From: Anaeramoeba ignava
Lineage: Eukaryota; Metamonada; Anaeramoebidae
Reading direction: 5' to 3'
Length of the DNA: 64,000 nt
NCBI GenBank assembly: GCA_028826165.1
Contig: JAPDFW010000059.1
Location: forward strand, 757,001-821,000
The notes under the pieces: model-generated
Told to the model about the DNA's origin: nothing
Database searches by the model: none
Seen by the model: the letters and a program-made list of their open reading frames with translations, nothing else
Shown: positions 1 through 11,544 of the stretch, piece after piece
How positions within the stretch are numbered: the stretch's first letter is position 1
Layout: each line of letters opens with the position of its first letter
Translations under genes and position numbers: made by a program

Positions 1-2238
1 AATTTCTTTCAATTGAAAATTTAATGATGAATTTTCATTTAATTGATAAAATTCTTGAGCATCTTCTAAATTTTGGATAATATCCAAAGAAATATTTTCA
101 TCTATATGATCTAAATAAAAAAATTTAAATAAATGATATAAACTTTCTGAAGATCGATTGCAATAATCTTTGACTTGATTTGAATCATCTTTGACAGTTA
201 AAAATAACGCTCTAAAAAGTTCACTTCTTGCAATTAAAATGATTTTATGAACCAAAATTTTTGTTTTTTCATCTTCTGAAATGATTGCAAAGTCTTTTGT
301 TTCCTCTTGTTGAAATAAACGGTTTAAATCGATTAAAAGTCCTTTTCTTCCCTTTTTGGAAATCCAATTTGGAAATGCAATTTTTTGACAAATACTTTCA
401 ATTAATTCCAAATGCAATTTTTGAGAATGATCAATAAAACCTGAATAAATGAACTTGAAGAAAATAAGGGCTTTCTCAAGTGAAATGTGTTCCATTTCCT
501 GTTTGAGTTTGTTGAGCCGAAATGTGATTTTTTCGATTGGCTCGTTTTCTTCTGATAATCTTAAAGAAAGAATTTGATAGTGAAGCGGAATAACTTGATT
601 ATTTCCACAAAAAATATCGAAATCAGTGAATTCTTTTCTTTCCAATAATTGGTTCATATCTTCGTAAATATGATAATATGTTTTGAACAAGGATTCCAGT
701 TTTGGATCAATTCTTTGACTCAAAAAACTAAAGTGATTCCTTGATGAAATCAATTCCTCGATCATTCTTATATCAATATCATAAGCAAGAAGTGTCTTGA
801 TTTTTTTGGTTTCAATTCTACTTTGTTTTTCTTGGTGCAAAAATAGTATTTTTAAAGGAAAATTTTTTTCTTTATTCTTTGTGTTCACATCCGATCCTGA
901 TTGCAATAGAAATTCAAGAACTTCAATTGGTTGTGAATAGCATGCAATTAATAATGGTGTTGAACCTGAAGAATCCTTCTGGTTTATCTGAGCACCGGTT
1001 TCTATTAGTAGCTTCAGAACGGAAATATTGTTGTGGATATTCCGACAAACTAAATGTAGTGAATTCTGATTATTAATGTTTGATAAATTTGTTTGGGCTT
1101 TTTTTCCAATAAGGAATTCAACTACTTCATTGCTCATATTATCATTTTGGAAAAGCAAATAAAGTGGGGTGTTTTTGTTGATATCCATCTTATTGACATC
1201 AATTCCAAGATCAATAAAAAACTGAATAATTTTTTGTTCCACTTTTTTTTTTTGCATGATCAAATGAAGACAATTTTGATTTTTCTTGGTTTGAGCATTT
1301 ATATCAGCTCCTGATGAAACAAGCAAATTAAGAGTTTCCATGTTTGTTTCTTCGGCAGAAACAAGTGAGTGAAGATGAGAATATCCAATTCCATTTTGGA
1401 GATTTATAAACTCAACAAGTTTATTTTTTGGAACAAAATCCAAAATCAATTTTACAATTTCAACTGAAATATCATTCTTATTTGAAAATGCGAAATGAAG
1501 AGGTGAATTTGAAGAGAGATTTATTGTTGATGGATCTGCTCCATTTTCCAGTAATATTTTGAGTATTTTAAAGCTATAATTGTGTCTTTCCATGAAAAAA
1601 TGCAAACAATTTTCACCTCGAAAATTAATTTGATTAATATTTGAATTTTTTTGGATTAAATATCCAATCATTTCCTCTGAAAAACTGTCATTTCTGCAAG
1701 CATAAAGAAAAGGTGAATTTCCTGATGAATTTAAACAATTTATTCCGTTGAGATTTTCTATATAAATTTGAAGTGTTTCTAATGAAGAAACACTTGAATT
1801 TTGTGTTAATAAATGAAGTGGTTGATTTCCAAATTTATCTTTTAAATTTTGAATATTTTTTGATTCTGAAATTAAATTTAATAACATTTCTTTTTGAATA
1901 TTTTTGTTTTGACATAAATAATGAAGAGGTGTTGATTTAGAAGAGTCATATTCATCAAATTTCAATCCAAGTTCCTGAAATAATGAAAATAATTCAATTG
2001 AAAAATTTGGATTTTTAAAAGATAAAAGAAATGGAGTTTGTTCAAATTTATTTTTAATCATTAACATTTTTTGCCATAAAAGTTTTTGTTTGTAAATTAT
2101 TTCCTTTGTTATTTTCTTAATTGATTCTTCTGAACAAATGAAGTGTAATATTATATTCTCATTATGATCTCTTTTTGGGAAAATTTCTTTTGTAAAAAAA
2201 TCTTCAACTTCTTTTTGAGTAAAATTTACTTTTTTCAT
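1..2238 (-). CDS. Ankyrin-repeat protein with C-terminal BTB-like region (partial)
   Basis: An open reading frame of 746 codons starts at the ATG at 2236-2238 and runs off the left edge without a stop. The first ~40 residues (MKKVNFTQKEVEDFF...) are not a domain I recognise. After them come about ten ankyrin repeats, with clear consensus pieces such as STPLHYLC, NQPLHLLTQ, GNSPFLYACR, NSPLHFAF and STPLLIAC. The distal part (VHKIILIARSELFRALFL) looks like the core of a BTB/POZ fold and resembles the BTB segment of the RCC1-BTB locus at 41-42 kb. Ankyrin plus BTB suggests a scaffold or a cullin-3 adaptor, which is an inference. The gene lies 78 bases downstream of the stop of the next minus-strand gene, so spacing is tight. 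No intron is evident in this part. Confidence 0.85.
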   Translation of the reverse strand, partial: MKKVNFTQKEVEDFFTKEIFPKRDHNENIILHFICSEESIKKITKEIIYKQKLLWQKMLMIKNKFEQTPFLLSFKNPNFSIELFSLFQELGLKFDEYDSSKSTPLHYLCQNKNIQKEMLLNLISESKNIQNLKDKFGNQPLHLLTQNSSVSSLETLQIYIENLNGINCLNSSGNSPFLYACRNDSFSEEMIGYLIQKNSNINQINFRGENCLHFFMERHNYSFKILKILLENGADPSTINLSSNSPLHFAFSNKNDISVEIVKLILDFVPKNKLVEFINLQNGIGYSHLHSLVSAEETNMETLNLLVSSGADINAQTKKNQNCLHLIMQKKKVEQKIIQFFIDLGIDVNKMDINKNTPLYLLFQNDNMSNEVVEFLIGKKAQTNLSNINNQNSLHLVCRNIHNNISVLKLLIETGAQINQKDSSGSTPLLIACYSQPIEVLEFLLQSGSDVNTKNKEKNFPLKILFLHQEKQSRIETKKIKTLLAYDIDIRMIEELISSRNHFSFLSQRIDPKLESLFKTYYHIYEDMNQLLERKEFTDFDIFCGNNQVIPLHYQILSLRLSEENEPIEKITFRLNKLKQEMEHISLEKALIFFKFIYSGFIDHSQKLHLELIESICQKIAFPNWISKKGRKGLLIDLNRLFQQEETKDFAIISEDEKTKILVHKIILIARSELFRALFLTVKDDSNQVKDYCNRSSESLYHLFKFFYLDHIDENISLDIIQNLEDAQEFYQLNENSSLNFQLKEI

Positions 2239-2316
2239 AAATTATTATTAAAAAAGAAAAAAAATGATTTTGGAAATTAAATTTTATTTTGTTAATTAAA
2301 TGAAAATTTTTGAATT

Positions 2317-5300
2317 TTAATTTTCTTTTGTTTCTTTTTCTTGACTTGTTTCTGATTTTGATTTTGATTTTTTATCTAAATGAAAAATAAAATCATTATC
2401 ATTTTCTAAATAAGAATTTTTCAATTCAGGAAATGCTTCAATTTCAAGATGTTTTGGTAAAGATTTCAAAGTAATTTTTTTTGAATTTGAATCTGAATCT
2501 AAAACTTTAGAAGAGTTTTGTTTTTTAATTTCCATATCAAAATCAATATCAATATCAGTAATTTCAGAAGGGAATTTATTTTTTAAAAGTTGAGCGCATT
2601 CCCAAAATTTATTTTTTACAGATAATTGGAAAGCATTTTCAAAATTTGGATCATTTTTAATATTTTCATTTGGATATAATTTTGCACCCCAATTTATAAA
2701 TCTTAATAAAATATCTGGTCTGTTATTTAAGCATGCATAATGTATTGATGCTAAATTTTTTGAATTGATAATATTCACATCAGAATTGCTATAAAGGATT
2801 AATTCAATTAATTCTATATTTGAATTTTCAGTGGCAATTTGAAGACAAGAATTATTGAATTCTTCTGGGTTTTGCCATTTCACATTAGCTCCTTTTGAAA
2901 TGGATTGATAAACTTTATCAAAATTTTGTTTTTTTGTATAATCATAACATTCTTGATTTAATTGATTTTGATTTTGATTTTCATTTTGATTTTGAATTTG
3001 ATTTTGATTTTGATTTTGATTTTGATTTTGATTTTGATTTTGATTTTGATTTTGATTTTCATTTTCATTTTGATTTTGATTTTGATTTTGATTTTGATTT
3101 TCATTTTCATTTTGATTTTCATTTTGATTTTGATTTTGATTTTGATTTTGATTTTCATTTTCATTTTCATTTTCATTTTCATTTTTATCAATATATAATT
3201 TATATTTGTATTTATTATAAATAAATTCCTTTTTGATTGCAAATTCATCTTCAGGATTTGGTTTTTTTTCATTTTCAAGATTTCTTTCATAAAATGCATT
3301 AACTTTTTCATTTCCCAATTTTTTAAGCATTGAAATTGTATGAGTTTCAAGTTGATCCAATTTTAACGAACGAACTTTGCTTAAATAAACACCAAGATTT
3401 CTATGAGCGCCACTACAATCAATACAAATCAATGTTCCCAAATTAACTGAAATCCAATCAGGATTTGGATTATTACAATCTGCACAAAATTTATTTCCTG
3501 GAATTTTATATAAAGTTTCTAATGCTTCACTTGGTTTCACTGCATTATCCTTGATTTTCTTTACTGTTTGTTGGTTTAGTAAATTTGAAATATTGTTCCG
3601 AAGTACTTGAATCCAATCTTCAAGTTCTTCTTCTGTTTCTGCTTGAAATATGTATTTATTTTTTGGATAAACAATTTCAAAACAATTTCTAAATTTTTTT
3701 AATTTTAATTTTAATTTTAATTTTAAATTTTAATTTTTTTAATTTTAATTTTAATTTTAATTTTAATTTTAATTTTTAATTTTAATTTTTAATTTTAATT
3801 TTAATTTTAATTTTAAAATTTAAATTTTTAATTTTAATTTTAATTTTGATTTTAATTTTTAATTTTAATTTTTAATTTTAATTTTGATTTTAATTTTAAT
3901 TTTAATTTTAAAATTTAATTTTAATTTTAATTTTGATTTTAATTTTAATTTTAATTTTAATTTTAATTTTAATTTTAATTTTAATTTTAATTTTAATTTT
4001 AATTTTTATTTTTAATTTTTAATTTTGATTTTAAATTTTAATCTTTATACTTTGTTTCTGGTTTTTGTGGAGTTCTTATTGAACAAATTAAAAGATCTAA
4101 TTCTCCTGCTTGTGACATATCCTATTTTAATAATTAATATAAATATAATTTTTTTCAATTTGGAAAATATAAATGAAAAAATTTGTAAATTTTGTTGATA
4201 TTATTTTTTTGAATTAATACTGGTCGATAATAATAAAGTCTTCTATCTTTTGCAACAAAAAATCTTCTTTCCCAAATTCTTTGTTTAGGTTTTTTAAGAA
4301 ATAAATAACCTCTTTTATGAAGAGTATCTTCTTGTAATTTTTCTCTTTGAGTATAAATTATCTAAATCAAATTTTATTTTGAATTGGATTTTGATTTTGA
4401 TTTTGATTTTAATTTTGATTTTGATTTTGATTTTGAATTTTGAATTTTGATTTTGATTTTGATTTTGGTTTTGATTTTGATTTTGATTTTGATTTTGATT
4501 TTGATTTTGATTTTGATTTTGATTTTGATTTTAATTTTAATTTTTTTTGATTTTGATTTTGATTTTGATTTTGATTTTGATTTTGATTTTAATTTTGATT
4601 TTGATTTTGATTTTGATTTTAATTTTTTGATTTTAATTTTAATTTTAATTTTGATTTTGATTTTGATTTTGATTTTGATTTTGATTTTGATTTTGATTTT
4701 GATTTTGATTTTGATTTTAATTTTGATTTTAATTTTAATTTTAATTTTAATTTTGATTTTGATTTTGATTTTGATTTTGATTTTAATTTAGATTTTGATT
4801 TTGATTTTGATTTTGATTTTGATTTTAATTTTGATTTTGATTTTGATTTTGATTTTGATTTTTGATTTAATTTTGATTTTGATTTTGATTTTAATTTTGA
4901 TTTTGAATTTTAATTTAGATTTTGGTTTTGATTTTGATTTTGATTTTGATTTTGATTTTTATTTTGATTTTAATTTTGATTTTGATTTTAATTTTGATTT
5001 TGATTTTGATTTTAATTTTAATTTTGATTTTGATTTTGATTTTGATTTTGATTTTCATTTTCATTTTGATTTTAATTTTGATTTTGAATTTTGATTTTGA
5101 TTTTGATTTTAATTTTGATTTTGAATTTTAATTTTAATTTTGATACTTTTCTTAATTCTTCTTTTTTTTGTTCATTTAAAGAAGATACTGTTTCAATTCC
5201 TTGTTCAGATTTTTCGAATTCTTCTTTCATTTTTTGTAAAGAAGGTTTAAGTTGAGAAAAAGCTTTAAATCCATCTTCAAAAAATTCAAATTGAACTTGA

Positions 5301-6728
5301 ACAAATGTATAAACTTGTTTTAATAATTGAATTCTTTGTTTTTGTAAAGCTTCTTTTAAAGTTAAAATATGTTCAAGACTTGCTAAATAATATCTTTAAA
5401 AGAAATAATTAAAATGTTAAATTTATTATTTTGAAAAAAAAGAATAATTTTTTTAATATTTCTTTTACTTTTCTTTTAATTCTAAAACTTTTGGATATTC
5501 TAATTTTTGATTTTGAAAAGAAAGTCCAGAATATTTAGTTAGAAAAGAATCTCGTGTTAATTGTGCTTTATCTAATTTTTTTCTTGCATCTGTGATATTC
5601 ATCATTTCGTTGTTTAAAAAATCATCCATTAATTTAATAAATTCATATTCTAATTTTAAATTCTAAAAGGAATTTTCAATTTTCAATTTTCAATTTTGAT
5701 TTTGATTTTGATTTTGATTTTGATTTTAATTTTAATTTTGATTTTAATTTTCATTTTGATTTTGATTTTGATTTTGATTTTGATTTTGAATTTCATTTTA
5801 ATTTTAATTTTGATTTTGATTTTGATTTTGATTTTAATTTTGATTTTAATTTTAATTTTGATTTAAATTTTAATTTAGATTTTGATTTTGATTTTGATTT
5901 TGATTTAAATTTTCATTTTTTAATTTTGATTTTGATTTTGATTTTGATTTTTAATTTTAATTTTTTTAATTTTTTGATTTAAATTTTAATTTAGATTTTG
6001 ATTTTGATTTTGATTTTGATTTTAATTTTGATTTAAATTTTAATTTTTAATTTTGATTTTGATTTTGATTTTGATTTTGATTTTTATTTTAATTTAGATT
6101 TTTGATTTTGATTTTGATTTTAATTTTGATTTTGATTTTGATTTTGATTTTGATTTTGATTTTTAATTTAATTTTGATTTTGATTTTGATTTTGATTTTG
6201 ATTTTAATTATTAAAAAATACTGAAATGGTGTGACAATCTTGAACTTTTTTAAAAACTTGTTCGAATTGATCTAAAGAATTAACTATTTATTATTTATAC
6301 AAATTTTAAAAAAAGATGATTTGTTTATTTATTATTTTTTAATTTAAGATCGAATAAAAATGAATATTTTACGAGTTTCTTGAGTTGATTTAATATTTGG
6401 TTTTTTTAATTCAGAAACTTTAATGAAATCAAATTCTTTAACAATTTGAGCTTCAGAATCAATTTTATCTGTTATTATTTTTGTTTTAAAAAGCCAAAAG
6501 AAGAATAAGAAAAAAAAAATTTTTTTTAATTTTAAAATTTTAAATTGAATTTTAAATTGAATTTTAAATTGAATTTTATTTACCTTTCCAAGATTTTGTA
6601 AATTGTTGAGAAAATTGAATCATTTTTCGAAGATAACTTCTTAATTCTTTGCTCTCACTTTCCAAATGTTTTAATTTAAAATGTAATTCAGGTGAATCTT
6701 CAACAATCTCTTCTAAAGAAATATCCAT
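2317..6728 (-). CDS. ACAP-like ArfGAP (BAR-PH-ArfGAP-ankyrin), 8 exons
   Basis: Exons on the minus strand: 6728-6584, 6468-6373, 6283-6222, 5662-5469, 5393-5147, 4361-4221, 4121-4051 and 3688-2317. All junctions are GT-AG, the phases agree, and the product is 775 residues. Exons 1-5 encode a helical BAR domain (for example YYLASLEHILTLKEALQKQR). Exons 6 to early 8 encode a PH domain (LHKRGYLFLKKPKQRIWERR ... EEELEDWIQVL). ArfGAP follows at about residues 370-490, with a C-x2-C-x16-C-x2-C zinc finger starting near C387 and the catalytic Arg in CSGAHRNLG. An Asn/Gln/Glu run (bases 2959-3180) precedes about three ankyrin repeats. ACAP proteins stimulate GTP hydrolysis on Arf6-type GTPases at curved phosphoinositide membranes, and the domain order matches. 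The Asn-Gln run splits ArfGAP from ankyrin, which is unusual. An annotation starting at 3540 would miss the BAR and PH exons. Confidence 0.93.
3692..4038. repeat. Intronic (TTTTAA)n-type simple repeat
   Basis: This fills the intron between exons 7 and 8 of the ArfGAP gene. It is written as TTTTAA on the plus strand, so the sense strand is A-rich, with rare TTTTGA variants. Confidence 0.9.
4370..5144. repeat. Intronic (TTTTGA)n/(TTTTAA)n repeat
   Basis: This fills intron 5 of the ArfGAP gene with hexamer TTTTGA interspersed with TTTTAA. Dipeptide ORFs in it (ILILIL or DFDFDF) are products of the repeat and not genes. Confidence 0.92.
5668..6206. repeat. Intronic (TTTTGA)n repeat
   Basis: This fills intron 3 of the ArfGAP gene. 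It is a TTTTGA hexamer with TTTTAA, TTTTCA and TTTAGA variants. Confidence 0.9.
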
Positions 6729-6784
6729 TTCTTTTTTAAAAAAAAATGATTTTGTTTTTTTTTAAAAATTTTTTTTTCATTTTC

Positions 6785-8365
6785 ATTTCCTTCAAAAAAA
6801 ATTAATTTAAATTGATTTAAATATATTTGATTTAAATATTTGATTTAAATATATTAATTTAAATAAATTGATTTAAATATATTGATTTAAATATATTGAT
6901 TTAAATATTTTTGATTTAAATATATTTGATTTAAATATATTTGATTTAAATAAATTTGATTTAAATATTTGATTTAAATAAATTGATTTAAATATATTTG
7001 ATTTAAATATATTTGATTTAAATATATTTGATTTAAATATATTTGATTTAAATATAATTTGATTTAAATATATTGATTTAATTATATTTGATTTAAATTA
7101 TATTTAATTTAAATATTTGATTAAAATATATTTGATTTAAATATATTTAAATAATTTGATTTAAATATTTGATTTAAAAATTGATTTAAATATATTTGAT
7201 TTAAATATATTTGATTTAATTATATTTTGATTTAAATATATTGATTTAAATATATTGATTTAAATATATTTGATTTAAATATATTGATTTAAAAATATAT
7301 TTGATTTAAATATATTTGATTTAAAAAATATATTTAAATATGATTTGAATTTAAATAATATATTTAAATTGATTGATTTAAATAAATTGATTTAAATATA
7401 TTGATTTAAATATATTTGATTTAAATATATTTGATTTAAAAATATATTTGATTTAAATTTATTGATTTAAATAAATTTGATTTAAATATATTTGATTTAA
7501 ATATTATATTTGATTTAAATATATTTGATTTTAAATATATTTGATTTAAATAAATTTTGATTTAAAAAAAAATTGATTTAAATATATTGATTTAATTATG
7601 ATTTAAATAGATTGATTTAAATAAATTGATTTAAATATATTGATTTAAAATATTGATTTAGATATTTGATGATTTAAATATATTTGATTTAAATATATTG
7701 ATTTAAATATATTTGATTTAAAATATATTGATTTAAATTTTTGATTTAAATATATTGATTTAAAATATATTGATTTAAATTTTTGATTTAAATAAATTGA
7801 TTTAAATATTTGATTTAAATATATTTGATTTAAATAAATTGATTTAAATATATTGATTTAAATATTTTTGATTTAAAATATATTTGATTTAAATATATTT
7901 GATTTAAATATATTGATTTAAATATATTTGATTTAAATAAATTGATTTAAATATATTTGATTTAAATATTTGATTTAAATAAATTGATTTAAATAAATTG
8001 ATTTAAATAAATTGATTTAAATAAATTGATTTAAATAAATTGATTTAAATATATTTGATTTAAATATTTGATTTAAATATTTTTGATTTAAATAAATTGA
8101 TTTAAATTGATTTAAAATAAATTGATTTAAATAAAATTGATTTAAAATAAATTGATTTAAATTGATTTAAATATATTTGATTTAAATTGATTTAAATAAA
8201 TTGATTTAAATATATTTAAATTGATTTAAATTGATTTAAATAAATTGATTTAATTTGATTTAAATATATTTTGATTTAAATAAATTGATTTAAATTTATT
8301 AATTTAAATAAATTGATTTAAATATATTTGATTTAAATATATTTGATTTAAATATTTTTTTTGAA
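6785..8365. repeat. Intergenic satellite of ~15-bp units (TTTGATTTAAATATA)
   Basis: About 1.6 kb of head-to-tail copies of TTGATTTAAATATAT-like units with small length changes. Each unit contains the palindrome ATTTAAAT. The same family recurs at 16.46-17.52 kb, 34.83-35.56 kb and 51.44-54.11 kb. No gene is visible inside. Confidence 0.92.
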
Positions 8366-8760
8366 TTACTTTAATTAAGAAATTTAATTGTTTTTAATTA
8401 AAATTGATTAATTTTTGGATTAAAATTGATTAATTTTTTTTTAGATTAAAATTGATTTAAATATATTGATTTAAATATTATTGATTTAAATATATAATTC
8501 AATTAAATATTTATTTAAATTTTGTTCTGGATTACTTTAATTAAGAGAATTTAATTGTTTTAATTAAAATTGATTAATTTTTTTTTTGGATTAAAATTGA
8601 TTAATTTTTTTTTAGATTAAAATTGATTTAGATATATTGATTTAAATATATAATTCAATTAAATATTTATTTAAATTTTGTTCTGGATTACTTTAATTAA
8701 GAGAATTTAATTGTTTTAATTAAAATTGATTAATTTTTTTTTTGGATTAAAATTGATTAA
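8366..8760. repeat. Tandem repeat of ~160 bp, about 2.5 copies
   Basis: A longer unit that includes GATTACTTTAATTAAGAGA and a run of GATTAAAATTGATTAATT. It is seen near 8366 (diverged), 8530 and 8690, directly abutting the 15-bp satellite. Confidence 0.75.
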
Positions 8761-9769
8761 TTAAAAATTAAATTTTAAAGAGGGATTTATTGTAAACAAG
8801 AATTAAATAGAAAAAAAAGAATTGTTTATTTATTTATTTAGTCATAATAACTATATTTTTTTTTATTAAAAAAAAAAAAGGGATTTATAAAAGGGGTAAA
8901 AAAAAAATTAATTAAAAAAATTAAAAGGATCAAAAAAAAAAATAAATAAAAATAAAAAAGGGGTTTTTTTGAGAATAAAGATTAAATAAATGAAAATTGT
9001 TGTTTTGAATATTTGATCTTTTCGAATTTAATTTAAAAATTAAAATTTAAAATTAAAATTAAAATTAAAATTAAATTTAATAAAGATTTATTTTGAAACA
9101 ATTATTTTTTATTTAAAATTAATTAAAACTGATCTAAATGAATTTAATTAAAGAATTTAATTGATAATTAAAATTGGAATTAACTTATTTTAAAGATAAA
9201 TTAATTAAATTTAAATAAATCTTAGTTAATTTAATTAAATTTTGGGATCTTGAGGGATAAAAAAAAAAATTAATAAAAAAAAGCAAAAAAAAAAAAGCAA
9301 AAAAAAAAATATATAAAATAAAAGATAAAATAAGAAGTAAAGTGTAAATAAACAAGTTTAAAAAGAAAAGCAAATAGTTATTTTCTTTTATTTTCTTTTA
9401 TTTTCTTTTAATTTAAAAAAAAAAACTCAAAAAAATATAATTGCAGATCTTTAAGGTCAAAATTAACAAAAATGAAAAAAATATAATAATATTTATTAAT
9501 TAGAAAGTATTTCGCTTTTATTTTAAACAATTAGGGGGTTCGATCGAATAAGAAAAAAGAAAAAAAAAAAAAAATTTAATTAAAAAAAATAAACAAAAAA
9601 AAAATTAATTAAAAAAGAAAAAAAAATTTCAGATCAGAATTTAACTTCATTTTTCTTTTCAACTTTTTTATCTTTTATCTTTTTTTTTTATCTATTTTTA
9701 ATTTGCTTTTTATTTTTTAAATCTTCATTATATTTTTTTTTCCAATAAAATTTAATAAAATTTAATAAA
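8761..9769. other. Intergenic, no gene seen
   Basis: AT-rich DNA with long A and T runs. I found no coding frame, RNA gene or clear repeat unit. The last ~60 bases lead into the ATG of the UBA-like gene. Confidence 0.6.
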
Positions 9770-11347
9770 ATGATCCAAGTAATAGATAATTACACAAATT
9801 TAATAAAAAAAGTATCAGAATTCATGCTGATCACAAAATCGACAAATCTGGATGAATCACTTGCATATCTTCAACAAGCTAATTGGAGTTTAAATGTAAA
9901 AATTCAAAAAAATAAATTAAATTGAATCTTAAATGAATTTTTATTTTTAAATTCTATTTTAAATTCTATTTTTAAATTCTATTTTAAATTCTATTTTATT
10001 CTTTTTAATTGAATTTAAATTAAACCCTAAAATAACCCCCAAATTAAAAAAATTAAAAAAAATAAAAAAAAAATTTTTTTTTAAACTGTTTAACAAAAAA
10101 TAAATAAAGGAAAATTTATTAAAATTATTAAAATTATTTAAAATTATTTTATTTAAATTTAAATTTAAATTTTTCAATAGGATGCTGTTTGTGTAAAAGC
10201 ACTTTGTTCTTTAAGATCAAAAACAACAGGAATAGAAATAAATTTTTCCAATAAAAATTTAAATTTCAACAAAGAAGAACAAACAAAAGAAGCAGAACAA
10301 GAAACACAAATAAAATTTATGGAAGAACAAATTAAAAAAAATCAAACCCCCTTAAAAGGGGAAGATCAAAGAAATTATAATTTAAATCAAAATTATAATT
10401 TAAATCAATATTACAATCCAAATCAATATTATAATTTAAATCAATATTATAATCCAAATCAATATTACAATCCAAATCAATATTATAATCCAAATCAATA
10501 TTACAATTTAAATCAAGAATATCAAGAAAATCAAGGAAATCAAGGAAATCAAGAATATAAAGAATATCAAGAATATCAAAATCAATTAAATCAAATAAAT
10601 CAATTAAATCAAATCCAAAATGAAATTCAAAATCAGAATCAAAATGGAAATCAAAATCAAAATCAAAATCAAAATCAAAATCAAAATCAAAATCAAAATC
10701 AAAATCAAAATCAAAATCAAATCCAAAATCAAAATCAAAATCAAAAAATTACAAAATCACCCACTTTAACTCGCAAAAGAAAAGAAGGACCAAACGATGA
10801 TGCTAATTCCACTGTGAATAGAAAAGATCGACAAGACGGATCCAAACCCATTTCTCAAAACTCCACAAAAACCCAAGTACCAAAACCCAAAGTAAAGCGT
10901 CCAAGAGCAACAAGAAAACCAGCAAAAAGTTTAAAACAAATTTTAAACGGAAGAAAATTAGATCAAGAAACGTTACAAGAATTTCTAACACAAAAACCAG
11001 CACCAAGATGGAAAGACAGACTTAATGCGTTCCAAAAATTCAATCAAAACTTAATTTCGGGTTTTTATCTTCTTCGACATAAATACAGAAGATCTCACCA
11101 GAAAAAAATCAAAAACAGACTCCGTTCTTTACAAGAATCCTCAGGAATTCCCCAATTAGATTCAACAGACCAAGAAGAATTATGGGTTGATAAAAAAATA
11201 TTTGATTTTTTTCCAAAAGCAAATATCGAAAAAAAACTCAAAAGAAATCTTCAAAGAGGTTTGGTTAAATATTTGATAAGTGAAGGTTTTGATTATCGAA
11301 GTGGTGTTCAAAATGGTTTCTTGGTTTTCTCAAAAAAAATCGAATAA
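9770..11347 (+). CDS. UBA-like domain protein with Asn/Gln-rich middle and basic C-terminus
   Basis: Two exons, 9770-9895 and 10181-11347, joined in phase 0 across a GT-AG intron, give 430 residues. The first ~55 residues resemble a UBA-like fold (VSEFMLITKSTNLDESLAYL, then QQANWSLN-DAVCVKAL), of the type at the N-terminus of UBX and TDP2-type proteins. This suggests ubiquitin or ubiquitin-like binding, which is an inference. The middle holds about six YYNPNQ/YYNLNQ hexads and a long NQ run encoded by AATCAA. The C-terminal ~180 residues are Lys/Arg rich (KPKVKRPRATRKPAKSLKQ), possibly nuclear or nucleic-acid binding, and I do not recognise them as a family. A model starting at the Met at 10319 would lose the UBA-like region. 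Confidence 0.82.
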
Positions 11348-11544
11348 TAAGATCAAATAAGAAAGAAAATATTTTTTGTTTTGTGTTTTCTTTTTGTTTT
11401 AACAAAAAAACTAAAATATTTGGTTTAGTTTTTTTTTTTTTTATTTTTTCATAAACGATTCTCTTATTATTTTTAAATTTAAAATTATTTTTGTTTTTGG
11501 TTCTTTTTTAATTTGTTTTTAAAAAAAAAAAAACAAAGTTCAAT

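Noticed and set aside
4447-5131. ILILIL/DFDFDF ORFs
   Set aside because: They are hexamer repeat in an ArfGAP intron.
6785-8365. Possible CRISPR array or origin iterons
   Set aside because: Units are directly adjacent without unique spacers, the AT content is extreme and the genes are eukaryotic, so this is a satellite.
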